Shown here in pieces: positions 11,271 through 24,300 of a DNA stretch of 64,000 nt; positions within the stretch are counted from its first letter, which is position 1, and every line of letters starts with the position of its first letter. The stretch is from Costus lasius (taxonomy: Eukaryota; Streptophyta; Magnoliopsida; Zingiberales; Costaceae), in contig CM050447.1 in the NCBI GenBank assembly GCA_027563935.2, positions 19,608,001 through 19,672,000 on the forward strand, written 5' to 3'. The notes below the pieces were generated by a model that did no database searches, was not told where the DNA came from, and saw only the letters and a program-made list of their open reading frames with translations. A program made the position numbers and the translations under genes.

Positions 11271-13102
11271 ATTGACCTGTCAGTATTGATGCCCTCGTAG
11301 ATAATCTTAAAGATCCAATTGGGGTAGATTAATCTTGTTTCTAATTTTTGCCTCTAGCCAAGTCATACTAAAGTAGTTGTTAAGTTTTATTAAAATTTTA
11401 AAATGTCTATAAAACTAATTCGCTATGCAGGATTATAGCAAGCGTTGATATTATTGCTAATAGGTTATATGCCATATCTTATATTAAGATTTAATTGTCA
11501 ATTCACATATTTAATTTTCAGCTCACTGGCCTTTTTATACTCTTATGTTACTTTTCTCATCAATTTGATTATCTATTTACTAATGATGCTATGTAGGAAT
11601 TAGGATACTATATTAAATCACTGGAGCAATATTTTGATTGAGATTGCATTATAAGTATCTATTGCTCGGAAAGGGGGTGCAAGTATTAACAAGGCGCTTA
11701 CAACTAGGTATTTTCTTAAAAAGGCAAGGTATAATCCCTGGATGTGATCCGCTTGGCTGAGCACCAAGTGATCATCCCTCAGAGTGATATGCGTCCTCGG
11801 ATCACATCTTGGGTGATCAGATCAAATTGGTGCTGAGTGACGAATCATTCTAATTTCTAAGCGATCTGATCATGCCCATATGATCATGCCCATATGATAC
11901 CAGCCCTTACATCAATCAACCAAGTGTTGAGTGGCCAATCAATTAAGCAAACAAAGCATCTCCGAGTAACCTATTTCGTTTACCTCCTATTCAGTGGCCA
12001 AGTGCTTGAGTGAGCAAATAATGCCACGTGAGCCATGCCATTCACCTCAATCCAAGTGGTTAAAGTTCTCAATTTTGTATTCATAGTTGAGTAAATATTA
12101 TGGCATAAATGGGTTGTTAAGGGAACTCTACTTTCCGGAAGGCATGATTTAGGAACTAAGGTTCTTGTCACCATCTCGATCATTAACTAGTGCACCATAC
12201 CTTTGTTACAGAAAGATGTTAATTTGCACTTACACTATGTCGTTGACTTTTGGATTTATTAGTCACTTTATTCCCAGCGAGCATATCATTAACGTCATAC
12301 CCACGCAGCAAGGCATATCAGTAATAGCATATTGTGCATTGTTATAGTATCCTACTATTACTAATGATCTTTTATTGTCAAACATGGGATAGGTGATGTT
12401 CAATAGTCCTATGTGGCGCTAAATAAACTCATTTAACACGGTGGAAAGTGTTACCTAGATTCGAGCGTTTTTGAAGTATGGTCCACATGCCGCTCAAATG
12501 TGTGCATACTCATGCACTGATAGTGAAGTACAGGTATAAATTGATCACATGTCTTGTCCTTTGACATGTGTCCTTGTTAAATTATTACTCTACTTCTTGT
12601 AATATGAAAATTTTGATCTTTGCTATGGGGAATAGACTTACTCAAGTTGCTGATAGAAATGGTTTTAGTTTTTCATATTCCACTCCAAACCAAAAGGCAC
12701 AATCAGTGACAAAGAGCTATATCTTCTACTTGTACGGCGAACCTAGTTTCCAAAATAGAAGGCATGACAAGTATATTATGATTAATGTTCTTGTTTGATT
12801 ATGAAATTATTGAGACAATTGCGATGACTATTATTATAGTATTTAGATTTATATATATCCAATTTTTTACATGGTAATTATTTAGATATTTATTGCTCAT
12901 TGTCATGCTTGGAGCATGCGCAAACTTTTTATTTACACACTTTCTTCAATACAGTGGCAGAGGCTATTTGGCCCTCAAAATATCTACTTGCATATATTCA
13001 ATGCTACACGTCAATATTATTACTGTGACAGGCAAATAGAAGCATGTAAAGCATACCTCCCAAAGCACAACATTAAATGATATTCAAGCATCTGAACACA
13101 AA
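11271..13102. other. Intergenic region upstream of 13.1 kb, no gene seen
   Basis: Only short frames without recognisable domains. A perfect 14-bp tandem duplication of gatcatgcccatat lies near 11869-11896. Nothing else stands out. Confidence 0.4.
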
Positions 13103-16100
13103 TCAGAAGCTACATGTACATACCGCCTTGTCATGACCATGGTCATGAGAATGGTCACCATGTCCATGTCCTTCCCATGGATGACGCCAACCCTGCAAAG
13201 ATAGTTACGCTAACAAATATATTTGGAACCAAAAGAACATATCTAGAGGACATAACTATGTTCTGATAGGAAAACTTACCAAGACTACAGGACCATCCTG
13301 CTTAGCCCTGTAGAGTACCCAAAACCTGCAAAGTAGAATCTATAATTCAATTACTGATACAATGTGAATTTATTAAATTTTATTATATGTAATGATTGTT
13401 TTATTATATTATTGTTAGCGGATTTACCATGTCAACCATTAAAGGGGTAATTAATTAAGTCATGGATAGTGACTGATTTTTGTAATCAATAATTGTTTGG
13501 AATCGCGTCAAAAACCTAAAGGACGTAAATATTTGTAATGAACAGCTCATGATTAATGAATTTGAATTATTCTTATCGATATAACCATTCCTCTACTAGC
13601 TCTCACTTATATCTTTCTTCCCTCTCTTCTTTTTCTCTTTTCTACCTTCTCTGGCACTTTCTTTTGTGTACTGCATCTGTATACTTCAATACTTGTTGAT
13701 ATACTAGAAATATTCATCACCTCAGTAAGATGGTTCTTTTCAACTCAATAGCATCACAATCCACATTTTCCGCATCTATGTAGAATTACTTCACATCATT
13801 GGCAGAAAAGAGCGACTGTTGTAAGCACCTTGTTTGTGGCAGACAGAGGTTGAGTGAGTTAATAACTGGTAAGCACTTCAGTTTCTGGCAGCACTCAAAA
13901 CCGGGTAATGGTATGCACTTTTTTAGACAAAGTAAAATCAATAACATACTCTTCATTATGCTAATAGCGCATTCTAAACATTTCACAATATTGGTTCAAG
14001 TGTCACCATTTCATGGATCATATCTTTGGCCTTCAGCACTGGTCTCAAAGAAACTAAATTGCGGGATACCATGGATTAAATTGAAACACATCTCAAGTCA
14101 ATCGAACCAGATGTAATCAACCTTAAAATATATGAGATGCAAAGGAATTTTGTAGGCACGCAATTAGGACTGTTAAGCACACTAAGCCATTGCTAACGGC
14201 TTGGAGCTTTTCTTGATCATATTTCGTTTATGTTAGTTTAATTCTTAATTAAACAAGCTTGAGTAAAATTTTAGCATGACAAAATCAATTATCAAGCTTG
14301 AACATAAACAGGTAAAATTAGTTTAAGTTCAAGAACAAATAAAATGAATAGCTTATGAATAAGATTGACAACAAGCTTGTTTATAAACTTGTTTAGAGTT
14401 AAATTTAAATTTTAATACTATATAAATATTGAATGTATATACATATACATAAATATACATATGTATATAATATATGCACGCAAAAACATGCATGCATACA
14501 CATGTATATTTAAGTGCAGATTATATTCATGTTATACATAAGTTTTTATTCGTAACTTATATTTTTAACACTTTAGTATTTGCAAAATACAATTATGGGC
14601 ATTTCAATGCATATATACTGATCTTCATTATTTTCCTAATGCCTAAACTAATGTTAAGATCACTTAAAATTTATTGTTTTTAGTCAAAAGCATGAGCTAT
14701 CCTCATTTAATTACAAGCTTGTATACAACCTGCTTCATAAAAGATTAGCAAATGTTTGTTTAAGGACCAGAATAAACTTGTTTATAATCCTGCACTGCGT
14801 TACAGTATTTTTTTAACAAACAAATTAGACATTTTTTATTTGAGTTGAATTAATGCTCAAATTTCACAAGTTTCAGATAGAGAAGCTTGAAGCTTAGCGC
14901 ATTAAAATCCCTAGTCATACTGTGCGGGACAACAGTTGAGTTAATTTCAAAGAATTCATCATTACCTTAAACATTATTACTCACAAATTTGATATTTCTC
15001 TTTATCACACTAACCTTTTCCTTCTCCGATTCTCTATTTTCACCAGATGGATCGCTACTCAGAATGTGCTGGACAATAGTTCAGTTAATTTAAAAAAATC
15101 ATAATCTTACTGACTTTTTCTCACATCGCATCCCAACACGTTTATCTTTCCCTTCCCCAATTCTCTATTTGAATCAGATAGGGAAAACTTCCCCTTGTGC
15201 TTCAGACAGAGGAAAAAAAAAAGAAGGAAATGCACCATCTCTAAAGAAAAAAAGAGGAAACTTGATTAAGCCTTTTTGCAAATACATACACACAACATTT
15301 CTCTCATATAAGTAATCTTTTGGAACGCTTCTTATATATTATCTCTATCAAACTTTATCTAATTTCTCTGAGGCATATTGCTCCAATACCGATTCCAATC
15401 TTATCATCTTAGTTACTACTTTTTTTCCTGTAAGTGCATTTACCACATCAGCCAACTCTCTACAGTGCATATGGAGGTTGAGAAAAAAAAAAGAAGAAAT
15501 TTGTGTCAATGAAACGGATACCATATCATCATGCTCTGATAATAGAGTTACACATACTTCCTTTTTAATATCATATACATGAATGAGGATCTTCTCTTCC
15601 CTTGTCTATCTAGAATTTCTATATAAACATTTTATCTATTAAATAGTAGGGTATATTTATTTATTTATTATCAATCTCACCACATCATCTTGGTCCCACA
15701 CACCATGTTTCTATGGGAATATGAGGATACTATGATAAAAAGGGAAATAAGAATACTAACAACCTGTGGAAAGTATTAAGGATGCCCACAATTGATTTGT
15801 ACTTGAAAAGCAGAAGCAACTAATAAGCATTTAAGTGATTACTCATACTATAAAAGGTCCTGAAATCCTAAGGGCATGAGGGTATTTTATTACAACTGTC
15901 TAAATTAACTAAATGATGCTCTGTAATCATGATAAAATGTCAGTATATCACCTGTCCCAACAAATTGAAATTATCAGGTGCAACAAGTGATGCATCAAAG
16001 AATATCAGATTGCTGAAAAAATGTAAACGTATTAAGCATACCAACCGGGGTCATTGTGCCAACAATGTAGTTCAGAACTCAGAATTGCTCCATTATTAAT

Positions 16101-17651
16101 CAGTTATTTGTTGCACAGATTAGACGATACAAGATTTAAAGCCATGCTTATAACTGCAAATTATGATTACCTTGAGCAAGAAAATTATAACATAATAAAG
16201 TACAAATGTGCAATAGGAAGTCCACTATTAACAAAATTCTCATCAATGTAAGCAAAAGACTTTATTAACAAGAATTTGGAACTTAGAGGATATATATTAT
16301 GGTTGTTTTCTGTACCTCATAAATCTTGGATGATTATTAGTACACAAAATTATGATTCAATTGATATAGCAAACCTTTTGTCAATAAGGATCATTTACAG
16401 CATCTGCATAAGTTAAGAAATATCATACATTGAATGAGAGATCAACGCTACCATAACTCATATTATGCCTGTTTGATTATTATGCAAAATTGCCGTATGT
16501 TTCTTTGCTTATACAACCAAATACAAATTGGATTGCTCCTATAGTTTCAAAAAATCTTTGCAATATACATCTTACAGATATGCTCATATCAAAATATTGA
16601 AAGTTAAGAAACAGAATAAATGGTATTTCTAAACTTAAACATGCCATTATTTGATTGGTATTTTGCTCACACCAAAATGGATAAGGTCTAAAGCTAAATA
16701 ATGCATAATTTGTACACAATTAATCACAACTACCTCAATAAAATAAGCACAAACAATTAGCAATATGTAAAGATTGGTAGGCTTGTCCGAAAAAAAATAT
16801 AGCCGTTTCTCAATCCTACTCCATATAACAATCATAGAAGATACTTTAAAATGGCTCCCCCTCCCTTGCATATTAGCTAACTAATGCTGGTTCGAGAATA
16901 AACACAAATCACAAGTCTGATTATATATTGTATGAACACAAAAGTAGTCAGTTGTAAAACATTAAGATCAAATCTCGTTGAAAAATGACCAACGAAAGCA
17001 GTTTAGAGGCGACAAATCAGTAATCAGAAAAAAAGTTAATCACCATCGCAGAAGATGTATTATTGACTGACAGTACCGTTTTGGTGATCCTAATTATGAT
17101 TCTCAAATTGTTCCAAATATCAAAACAAGAAAATACGTCACAACAACTGCGACAGATGGAATGCCGCACGTAACAGAAACTCGTTCAGCAGCATACCAAT
17201 CTTCTTTCTCAATTAATGACGCTTCTAATTTCCTAACGAGATCCGATACTCGTTCAGATAAGTTTTACTAACGGATAAGACTACGCCGGAACGAACTAAA
17301 ATCATTGAAATCGAGATTACAGTTCCCATAAAATGGTGTACGCATTGCAATGATAGGTAGATCGGGGAATGCGGCGACCCCAGAGATTAGGGAATTTCTC
17401 GAAAATTCAACATCTAATAATACCAGATCAAAACTAAGCAGGATTCACATCTTATCCAAGCCCTAACAATTTCCAATAAAGCAAAGAGGAAGAGAAGGAC
17501 GAGGTAGAGGTTAGGGCTAGGGCAGTGCAAGCCGAGTTTACCACATGATGGCGCAGAGGCCCTTGCCGGTGACGGCGTGCCACCGCTTGGGGTGGTGGAT
17601 GGTGAATCCCTTGTAGGTGGTGCTCCCCTCGTGCCCTCCGCCGCCGCCCAT
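13103..17651 (-). CDS. NDUFB2: Complex I subunit NDUFB2 homologue
   Basis: Three exons on the minus strand: 17651-17542, 13325-13280 and 13192-13103, all with GT-AG borders, giving 81 residues. It starts MGGGGGHEGSTTYKGFTIHH and continues through KRWHAVTGKGLCAIMW (exon 1), FWVLYRAKQDGPVVL (exon 2) and GWRHPWEGHGHGDHSHDHGH (exon 3). This matches the plant NADH dehydrogenase [ubiquinone] 1 beta subcomplex subunit 2, a single-span accessory protein of the membrane arm of mitochondrial complex I. The hydrophobic span is around residues 28-42, and the His/Asp-rich tail is typical. The end is uncertain: after GHDKA the genome reads gtatgt, a usable splice donor, so a short fourth exon may replace the final VCTCSF. 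Intron 1 is 4.2 kb for a protein of only 81 residues. Confidence 0.88.
13326..17541 (-). other. Intron 1 of the NDUFB2 gene
   Basis: 4.2 kb of AT-rich intronic DNA. It includes an alternating ta/ca tract at about 14415-14520 and pyrimidine-rich patches around 13600-13660 and 15000-15180. Two stretches are locally similar: acaacagttgagttaattt near 14929 and acaatagttcagttaattt near 15073, an old internal duplication. No coding fragment was recognised. Confidence 0.5.
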
Positions 17652-18335
17652 TTCCGCTATCCGCTGATGAGATCCCTCGCTCCGGATCGCGACTGCCAAG
17701 CAAACACACCGGCCGCCCCAGCGAACAGAAGCGTTATGAAGGAAAGTGTTATCGGGTCGGATCCCCACCTCCGAGTGAAATGGATAGACTGGGCCTCCAA
17801 GAAACATTAGTTTGTACGGGATCTTTCTTACAGTGCGCCCAAATTCATCGAAGCCCAATTGGAGATGCCTCAAGGACGTAGAATAAGTTAGTTGCAACAA
17901 ACACAACGGCCATACGGTTAATGAGAGGCGCATGCACTGTCAAACTCAGAAAGGAGCAAGGCCTGAACGAGCAGTAGCTGACAATTTAAGATGACACTGG
18001 TGTGACATGTTCGACCTGGAAAGAAGCATTCAATCTGGAGAGGGACCGCGGCACATGCCACAGAGCTCTCATTGGAGAAAATATTCGCATATCCAGACAT
18101 CAAAATCTCAGATATTGTGCCAAGAGCAAAAGAATAGTAAGCAGGGCCCTTCATATTTGTTGCGATCTAAGCAGTGCCTTGCATAAAATTTGTTTCCACC
18201 GTTGAGAGAGCACGGATAGGACAAGTCCAGAAAAGTCATTGAGAATCTTAAAGTTCAGGTCAAATTACATTTTAAGATTTGCGCTTTCAAATTTTCACGC
18301 CAGCCTGCTGTGGCTGTTAGTATCCGGCACTGTAA
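17652..18335. other. Spacer between the NDUFB2 and SAUR genes
   Basis: Divergent spacer containing the NDUFB2 5' flank. No coding fragment recognised. Confidence 0.4.
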
Positions 18336-18569
18336 CCTCATGAGGGAAAATTTTTTTGCCGAAGGTCCTTCGGCAAATGAATGCACAAGGGTGGTTGTTG
18401 TGAGGAGAAAAAATAGTCTATTACACGATAAAAATCAATAGCATATAATATTTTTATTGTGTAATACTGATTTTTACCGTATTATGAATTTTTTTCTCCA
18501 CACATAAAATTTACCCTTTTGCGTTCATTTGCCGAAGAGTTCTTTGGCAAAAATTTTCTCCTCATGAGG
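18336..18569. mobile_element. MITE upstream of the SAUR gene
   Basis: The left arm begins gaaaatttttttgccgaagg. The right arm, reverse-complemented, begins agaaaatttttgccaaaga. Complementarity continues through cttcggcaaatgaa and ggagaaaaaa, about 75 bp per arm. The element (18346-18559) is bordered on both sides by cctcatgagg (18336-18345 and 18560-18569), a 9-10 bp target duplication consistent with Mutator-type insertion. It lies about 235-450 bp upstream of the SAUR start codon. Confidence 0.8.
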
Positions 18570-18725
18570 TGAGCCTCCACCAACCCCCAAACATGCAGCT
18601 ACAAGAGCCGCTTTCTCATCCAATCAGCACATGGTTTTGCGGCCCTTTCGGTCCACCTAGCCATGAAGTACTCCACTGCACACATGTACTGTCCGTCCTT
18701 GCCCTTCTACATCAGTGTAGCTTTA

Positions 18726-18734
18726 CATATATAT
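18726..18734 (+). promoter_or_regulatory. Probable TATA box of the SAUR gene
   Basis: catatatatg lies about 65 bp upstream of the SAUR ATG, leaving room for a short leader. SAUR genes are intronless with short leaders, so the spacing is plausible. This is position and sequence only. Confidence 0.4.
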
Positions 18735-18795
18735 GAGGCACCAGTTCCATCTCATTGTGCTCAAACTGTAGTAGCAATTGTGAGTGGTCGTAGGA

Positions 18796-19293
18796 ATGAT
18801 GAACCCGATGAGGTTGATCAAGATGGTGAGGAAGTGGCAGAGGGTGGCGGCCTTGGGCAGGAGGAGAATCATGGCCGCAGCAGCGAGGGCGGCGGGCGAG
18901 GAGTCGTGTGCGGCCGGGAGCTCGCTGGCGCTCGCGAGCAGAGGCCACGTGTTCGTGTACACGGCTGACGGGAAGCGGTTCATGGTGCCGCTGAAGTACT
19001 TGACCAGCGGCATCTTCCGGGAGCTGCTGCGGATGTCGGAGGAGGAGTTCGGGCTGCCGGCTGACGGCCCCATCACGCTGCCCTGCGGGGCGCTGTGCAT
19101 GGAGCGCGTCATCTCGTTGCTCAGAGGCGGAGGCCTGCCGGCACCGGATGTGGAGAGAGCCGTGGCCGCCTCCGTCGCCGGCGCCTGCTGCACCGCCGCG
19201 TTGGTTGGCACGGGATCAGAAGTAGTAAACCACCTGCACCACCGCCGCCACCAGCAGCAGCAGCAGCAGTGCCTGGTTCTTTATGGCTTTTGA
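18796..19293 (+). CDS. SAUR family auxin-responsive protein
   Basis: Intronless gene of 165 residues. The start chosen is the ATG at 18796, because SAUR proteins of this subgroup open with M..PxxLIKMVRKWQ; here MMNPMRLIKMVRKWQRVAALG. The frame is open upstream only through a GTG. The SAUR core follows at about residues 50-110: RGHVFVYTADGKRFMVPLKY, then GIFRELLRMSEEEFGLPADG and ITLPCGALCMERVISLL. SAUR proteins act in auxin-driven cell expansion, the best studied by inhibiting PP2C-D phosphatases and so activating plasma-membrane proton pumps. The C-terminal 55 residues are a variable Ala-rich tail ending in a His/Gln stretch encoded by a short CAG repeat (about 19252-19269). The gene is GC-rich. 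SAURs often occur in clusters, but no second copy is in this window. Confidence 0.92.
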   Translation: MMNPMRLIKMVRKWQRVAALGRRRIMAAAARAAGEESCAAGSSLALASRGHVFVYTADGKRFMVPLKYLTSGIFRELLRMSEEEFGLPADGPITLPCGALCMERVISLLRGGGLPAPDVERAVAASVAGACCTAALVGTGSEVVNHLHHRRHQQQQQQCLVLYGF

Positions 19294-21389
19294 GAGGATT
19301 GTGAATTGATTGACGCATTAATTCTTTGTCTTAGCTTGTAGATCTGCACATACAATGATGTGTGCTCAGCCTCGTGATTCTGATCATCAATTGTGTCCGA
19401 GTGCTTGTAGTTCAAATTCCCGAGAACAATAAAATACAAAAGGACTTTGGTCTGGGCAATTAATTGTTAGGAACATGTAATTGAGATTTTGAGTATTCTA
19501 GCTGACAGAAACCATTCTTCAGGTGCTATCAATAAATGAATGAACTCATTCACTGTTATTGATGTTAATCCGATCAAAAAATTTACTTCTTTCTTTCTTT
19601 ATAAAACATAACTACTGAAATTTTAACGTCTTTTCCTTTACTAGCTGGCATGCATAGTGTGAATCGTAGCATGCATTCATGTTGTTCGTCCATACAATTT
19701 TGTTAATTTATATGGTAAAATTATATTAGATTTCATTTTTCAATGTAAAATTTTTGCCTTATTTATAAAATTGTCTTAATCACATTGAACCCCTTTAAAT
19801 TTTAGAAAGTCTTGCACGTACCTTAATATTTGCATCATATACTCTAAAAATTACAAATGATAAATTCAAGCATTAGTTGAAAGTATTGTCTTCTTGCTTA
19901 GACATCATATACTCTCAAACTTCTCCTTTACCTTTATTTATCAATATCACAAGGTCAAATATGGGCATGTTGTGCAAATCCTAGTCTGTTTTTTTTACAC
20001 GAAGCATAGCGCAATTAGTTCTATGCTTCAAACTTAATGTGCTCGTGAGAAGAATCATGTATGTAGTTAAATTGAATAAGCACAAAAGCATAGTTTGAAA
20101 TTAGGAGCATAAATAATTAGATGGTCATAGGAACTAAAAACAATTGTAATCGCTCATTCTATGTTTTGTCACCTACATTGGACATGCACTTGAAAAATAG
20201 TAATAATCAACGCTTGTTTTGGGGAACTGTTGTGGAAAGATAATGCTCCTAGTAGAAGTACTTTCTTCCTGCAGGATTTATCAGATATGCCTTCATATAA
20301 AAACACACTGGCCAGTGAATTTAGGAAAATGTTATAGAAAGATAGTAAACACTCTATGAAGGATACCTTCGGATTTCTATCCATACATCTTAAAAACTCG
20401 TAAATTAACTAGCATCACAAACAACCTGCGTCTTGGATTGGCGCAGCAACTGAAGGATAGTAGCTAGTTGCAGGCTCATCTTGAGGGGATTGAGCGGTGG
20501 GCATACCTAGCACATGAGCTGCCGGGAACCGACGACGTTGGACCCGCCGTCAGACAACACATAGCCAAGTAGTCCCAATCCAATGAATTCAGACACATCT
20601 ATTTATCTATCTGTATCCGCTGCGCCCACAGTATCTTCTTCTCCACATGACATCCCGCATTCCCATGTACCTCTTTATAAATATATTCATCAATCTATAT
20701 ATAATATATCAAATCAGGGGGCCCTTCTGAAGAGAGATTTTAATTGCCCAATTTGTGGGATGCCCAAACAAATTTTTGTCTATGGAAACAAGTAGATACG
20801 TCTAGCTGAAAAGAAGCTCCAAGGCATGTAGACAGAAATCCGAGTGCACCCTACATGTCCATATTTCTACCTACATGTCAGTATACTGGACAATCAAAGT
20901 CGGATTCAGGTAGGATGATACTCATTCGAGGTCTACCTTTAGCCATTCCTGTGTTGAATCGAATAGCCCAACACTAACCCACCTCCACCGACTCCAAGGG
21001 AGAGGTTGTAATTCAACTTCATCCAGAATGCTTGAACCTAGAAATAGAAACCAAGCTCAACAACTCTAAATGGATTTTTTGAGTAGGCCAAATCGGGTAA
21101 ACGAGGCCATACGTATATAAATGGACGGACCGTCCAGAATTCTGCTTAGACCATGTAGCCGCAGATAAAACTTAGTTACCCAAAGCCTACAGCATTACCA
21201 TAAAATCTTTGTAATTTTAGTATACTTTGATGGCATTCAGCCAAATTTGTTGGCTGACCGTCCAAAAAAAATAGAAAATAATAAAAGCTTCCTTCTAAGG
21301 CAGCAACAGATTTGACTGCACAAGTTGAAAATCCTTTAACGAGAATGAGATGGTCACTGGAAATCACGAAGCCTGTGCAATCTGCAATC
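19294..21389. other. Intergenic region between SAUR and the small membrane protein gene
   Basis: The first 150 bases are the SAUR 3' flank. The rest is AT-rich with no supported gene. A short GC-richer patch at about 20425-20570 has open minus-strand frames but no domain I can name; it may be a decayed exon. Confidence 0.4.
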
Positions 21390-24300
21390 TCACATTGACA
21401 GCGGGAGGAGCATTTTTTGTTTGTTCTTCCGGTTTTGTCTCACCTGCTTTGTTACTTTCACGCACACAAAAATAAGTGCAGTAATACATATCAAGAGAAA
21501 AGCAACCTTCATATGCTTGAAATACAAAGCAACACCCGAGAAAACAAGGAGAGCAAATGTCAACAGCTCCCATATCACAAGTATCACATCCACCCTGCGT
21601 CGCATGACAAAAACAATGCGTAAAATATTTGAATTAATTTAAACAGTGAAAGCGTAAAGCTTTAATGTGGCATTTTAAGTCTCCACTATTTAGCAGAAAA
21701 GAAAGAAGAACGGAGAAATTTCAGAATTTTGTAGACGCTAAATTTCGTTTCTTTGAAAAACAAAGGCAGAATCAAATACAGTACCTCATTGTCATTGATT
21801 CCAATCGTCACATTTTAGATTAAATATTAGTATAACGAGTATCACCGCCAAATTTCCATATCATACAAGTGCAATAGAAAATCCTTGTTTACAGTTGAAT
21901 TGAGATGGTTTCTCTGACAGAATCAAATAAATAGAACTGAGAAGTCATACGAAAAGATCTTAACCCACTTGGAGTAAAGGATTAAGTAGCTGAAGAAATG
22001 AATGTTGACAGACTTCTAAGTAACTAGATTAGGAGAGTCCTACAATGTTATTATAGATTGGCTGGATTTTCTTTAGCAACATAGATCATTGGATGTACGA
22101 TCTTAACTCCTGTTTGCAGTGTTGAAAATCTGTATGACAAAGATGAATCAGATTTGTTATATGAGAAGCACCTACAGCTTCTTGAAGTTGAACGCTATGA
22201 GATTGGATGTACCTATAGTCTCGTGTTAAAGCTTAATAGTAAACTAGAGCATGGGAGAACTCTGGCTCAAGAGGCTGTTGTGTTTCAACTTTCCACAATG
22301 AAGGATCTAAAAAATCGTTTTCCATTAGGTGAGGCATCCAAATTCGCAATAGCATAATGAATGCACCGCTTAGTATGCTTGAGGGCAATTTCTTGCATGC
22401 AAATAGCATATCAAACAGATGACATCTTTTGTCATGGACAAAAAATCAGTATCCACTACATAACAGCAATAACTACCTAAGTCTCCTCATGTACATCTTT
22501 GTACAGATAGAAGGGAAAGACTTGCTGAAATGAGAATACTGCACAAATATGAAGAGGTAAAGGAAGCTAAAAATGAGAGGAAGCATTCTTCTGCACTATA
22601 TTGGAATACAAAATAAGAGGATAAATTAAATTAAACAATGCACGTTATAGCACATTATGTATATTTTCCTATTAAAATAATTAACAAGTTTGTATTTATG
22701 GGCTTCAAGGGTAGATAATAAACTCATACATGAATTTAGACCAAGTCAAAATTTCTATAATTAATATTAACCATAACAATTTAAGTGAATTTTAAATTAC
22801 CAATTCCTATGTTTTCCAACATTCCCCTCAAGTTAGAGTAGGCATATCAATCATGTCCAGCTACCCATAAAGACATAGGAACATTGTCGAGAGGGCAATG
22901 TTGGTTTGAGCGCGTTGCAAATATGAAGCCAAGGAGAAGGAAGGTACCACAGACACCAAAGAAAATAATTTTGCCAATTCCTATGTTTTCCAACACTCCC
23001 CTCAAGTTAGACTAGGTATATCAATCATGTCCAGCTACCCATAAAGACATAGGAACATTGTCGAGAGGGCAATGTTGGTTCGAGCGCGTTGCAAACATGA
23101 AGCCAAGGAGAAGGAAGGTGCCACAGACTCCAAAGAAAATAATTTTGCCAAAGGGATATTCCTCTTCTTGGAAAGAGGATGAAAGAGATGGCTAAGATGC
23201 AAGGTACGTGAAGTACAAAAGAGGAAGTCCACTAGGAGACTCTAAAAAGAACACTTCTTGTATAAGCATACTCATCTTGGAGTGAGGATGAAGGAGACAA
23301 TATGGTATAAGAAAAGCATAATTCCAAAGAGATGCCACTATGAAAGAATCATTGCATAGTCCCCTTCAAGTTAGAACATATATGCCAACCAAGCCCACAA
23401 GGTATAAAAACACAGGAGCACCAATGAGGTATAGAGGATGGCTGAGAGCTTATTCCAAATACTGGAGGGGAAGGCAATATTGCAAAGTAGATCACCATAG
23501 GAGATGGCAACAAATGCAAGAAGTCAAATATGTGTCTATTATTCTTTTAATGTGGTTGTGGAATGCAAATGAAATGCAACATGTACCCTGCTTGGTTGAT
23601 GCAACTACTACAATCACCCTCAAAAGGTAGGACTATAGAGTTGTGAGATGGCCACAAAAACTAGGGCAGATGACTTGACTGTCTGCATGGACCAGGATAA
23701 TGCTCTATGGCAATAGGAGAGAAGGACAGCAACATGATTCAGTGGTGTGTAGAGGGATGGCATACAAGTAGGTGACATGTACTCCTCAAAAGTATGGGGT
23801 GTAGCAACGACACAAGCTTTGTAGTGACATTAGTGGGGTAGGAGGTAGCCATGGGGCAAAGGTTAGATCAAGATTTTAAATATTACCTGTGTGTCAGTAC
23901 ACTGTAAAACTAGTTTGCATTGATCCATACCGACACAAAACTAGTAGTATAATCAATTTAACTATATATATATATACACACACATGCATGGGAAGTATCA
24001 ATACTGGTACATGATTGGATTGGTTTAAACAGACCATATATCTAATGTGGATTAGTATTTAGAACTATGGGGCAAATATGTTGCAGTTGTTTGATAGAGT
24101 TAACATTGACATTCAAGATGGTGAAATGTGGGTGAAAGGCAGTGAACTAGGATGTACAATATGTAGAGTAATCCCTTTTGTGTGCTACTAGGCAAACAAT
24201 AGACATGGGGGAACATGCCAAAGAGAAACAAGAAGGAAGAGTGTGAACAACAAGGATAGTAAGTGGGTGGAAGAGCAAATGAGCACAAAGGAATTGATGT

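Noticed and set aside
18784..18795. Extending the SAUR protein upstream to a GTG at 18784
   Set aside because: Eukaryotic initiation at GTG is unlikely and the family signature begins at the double ATG at 18796.
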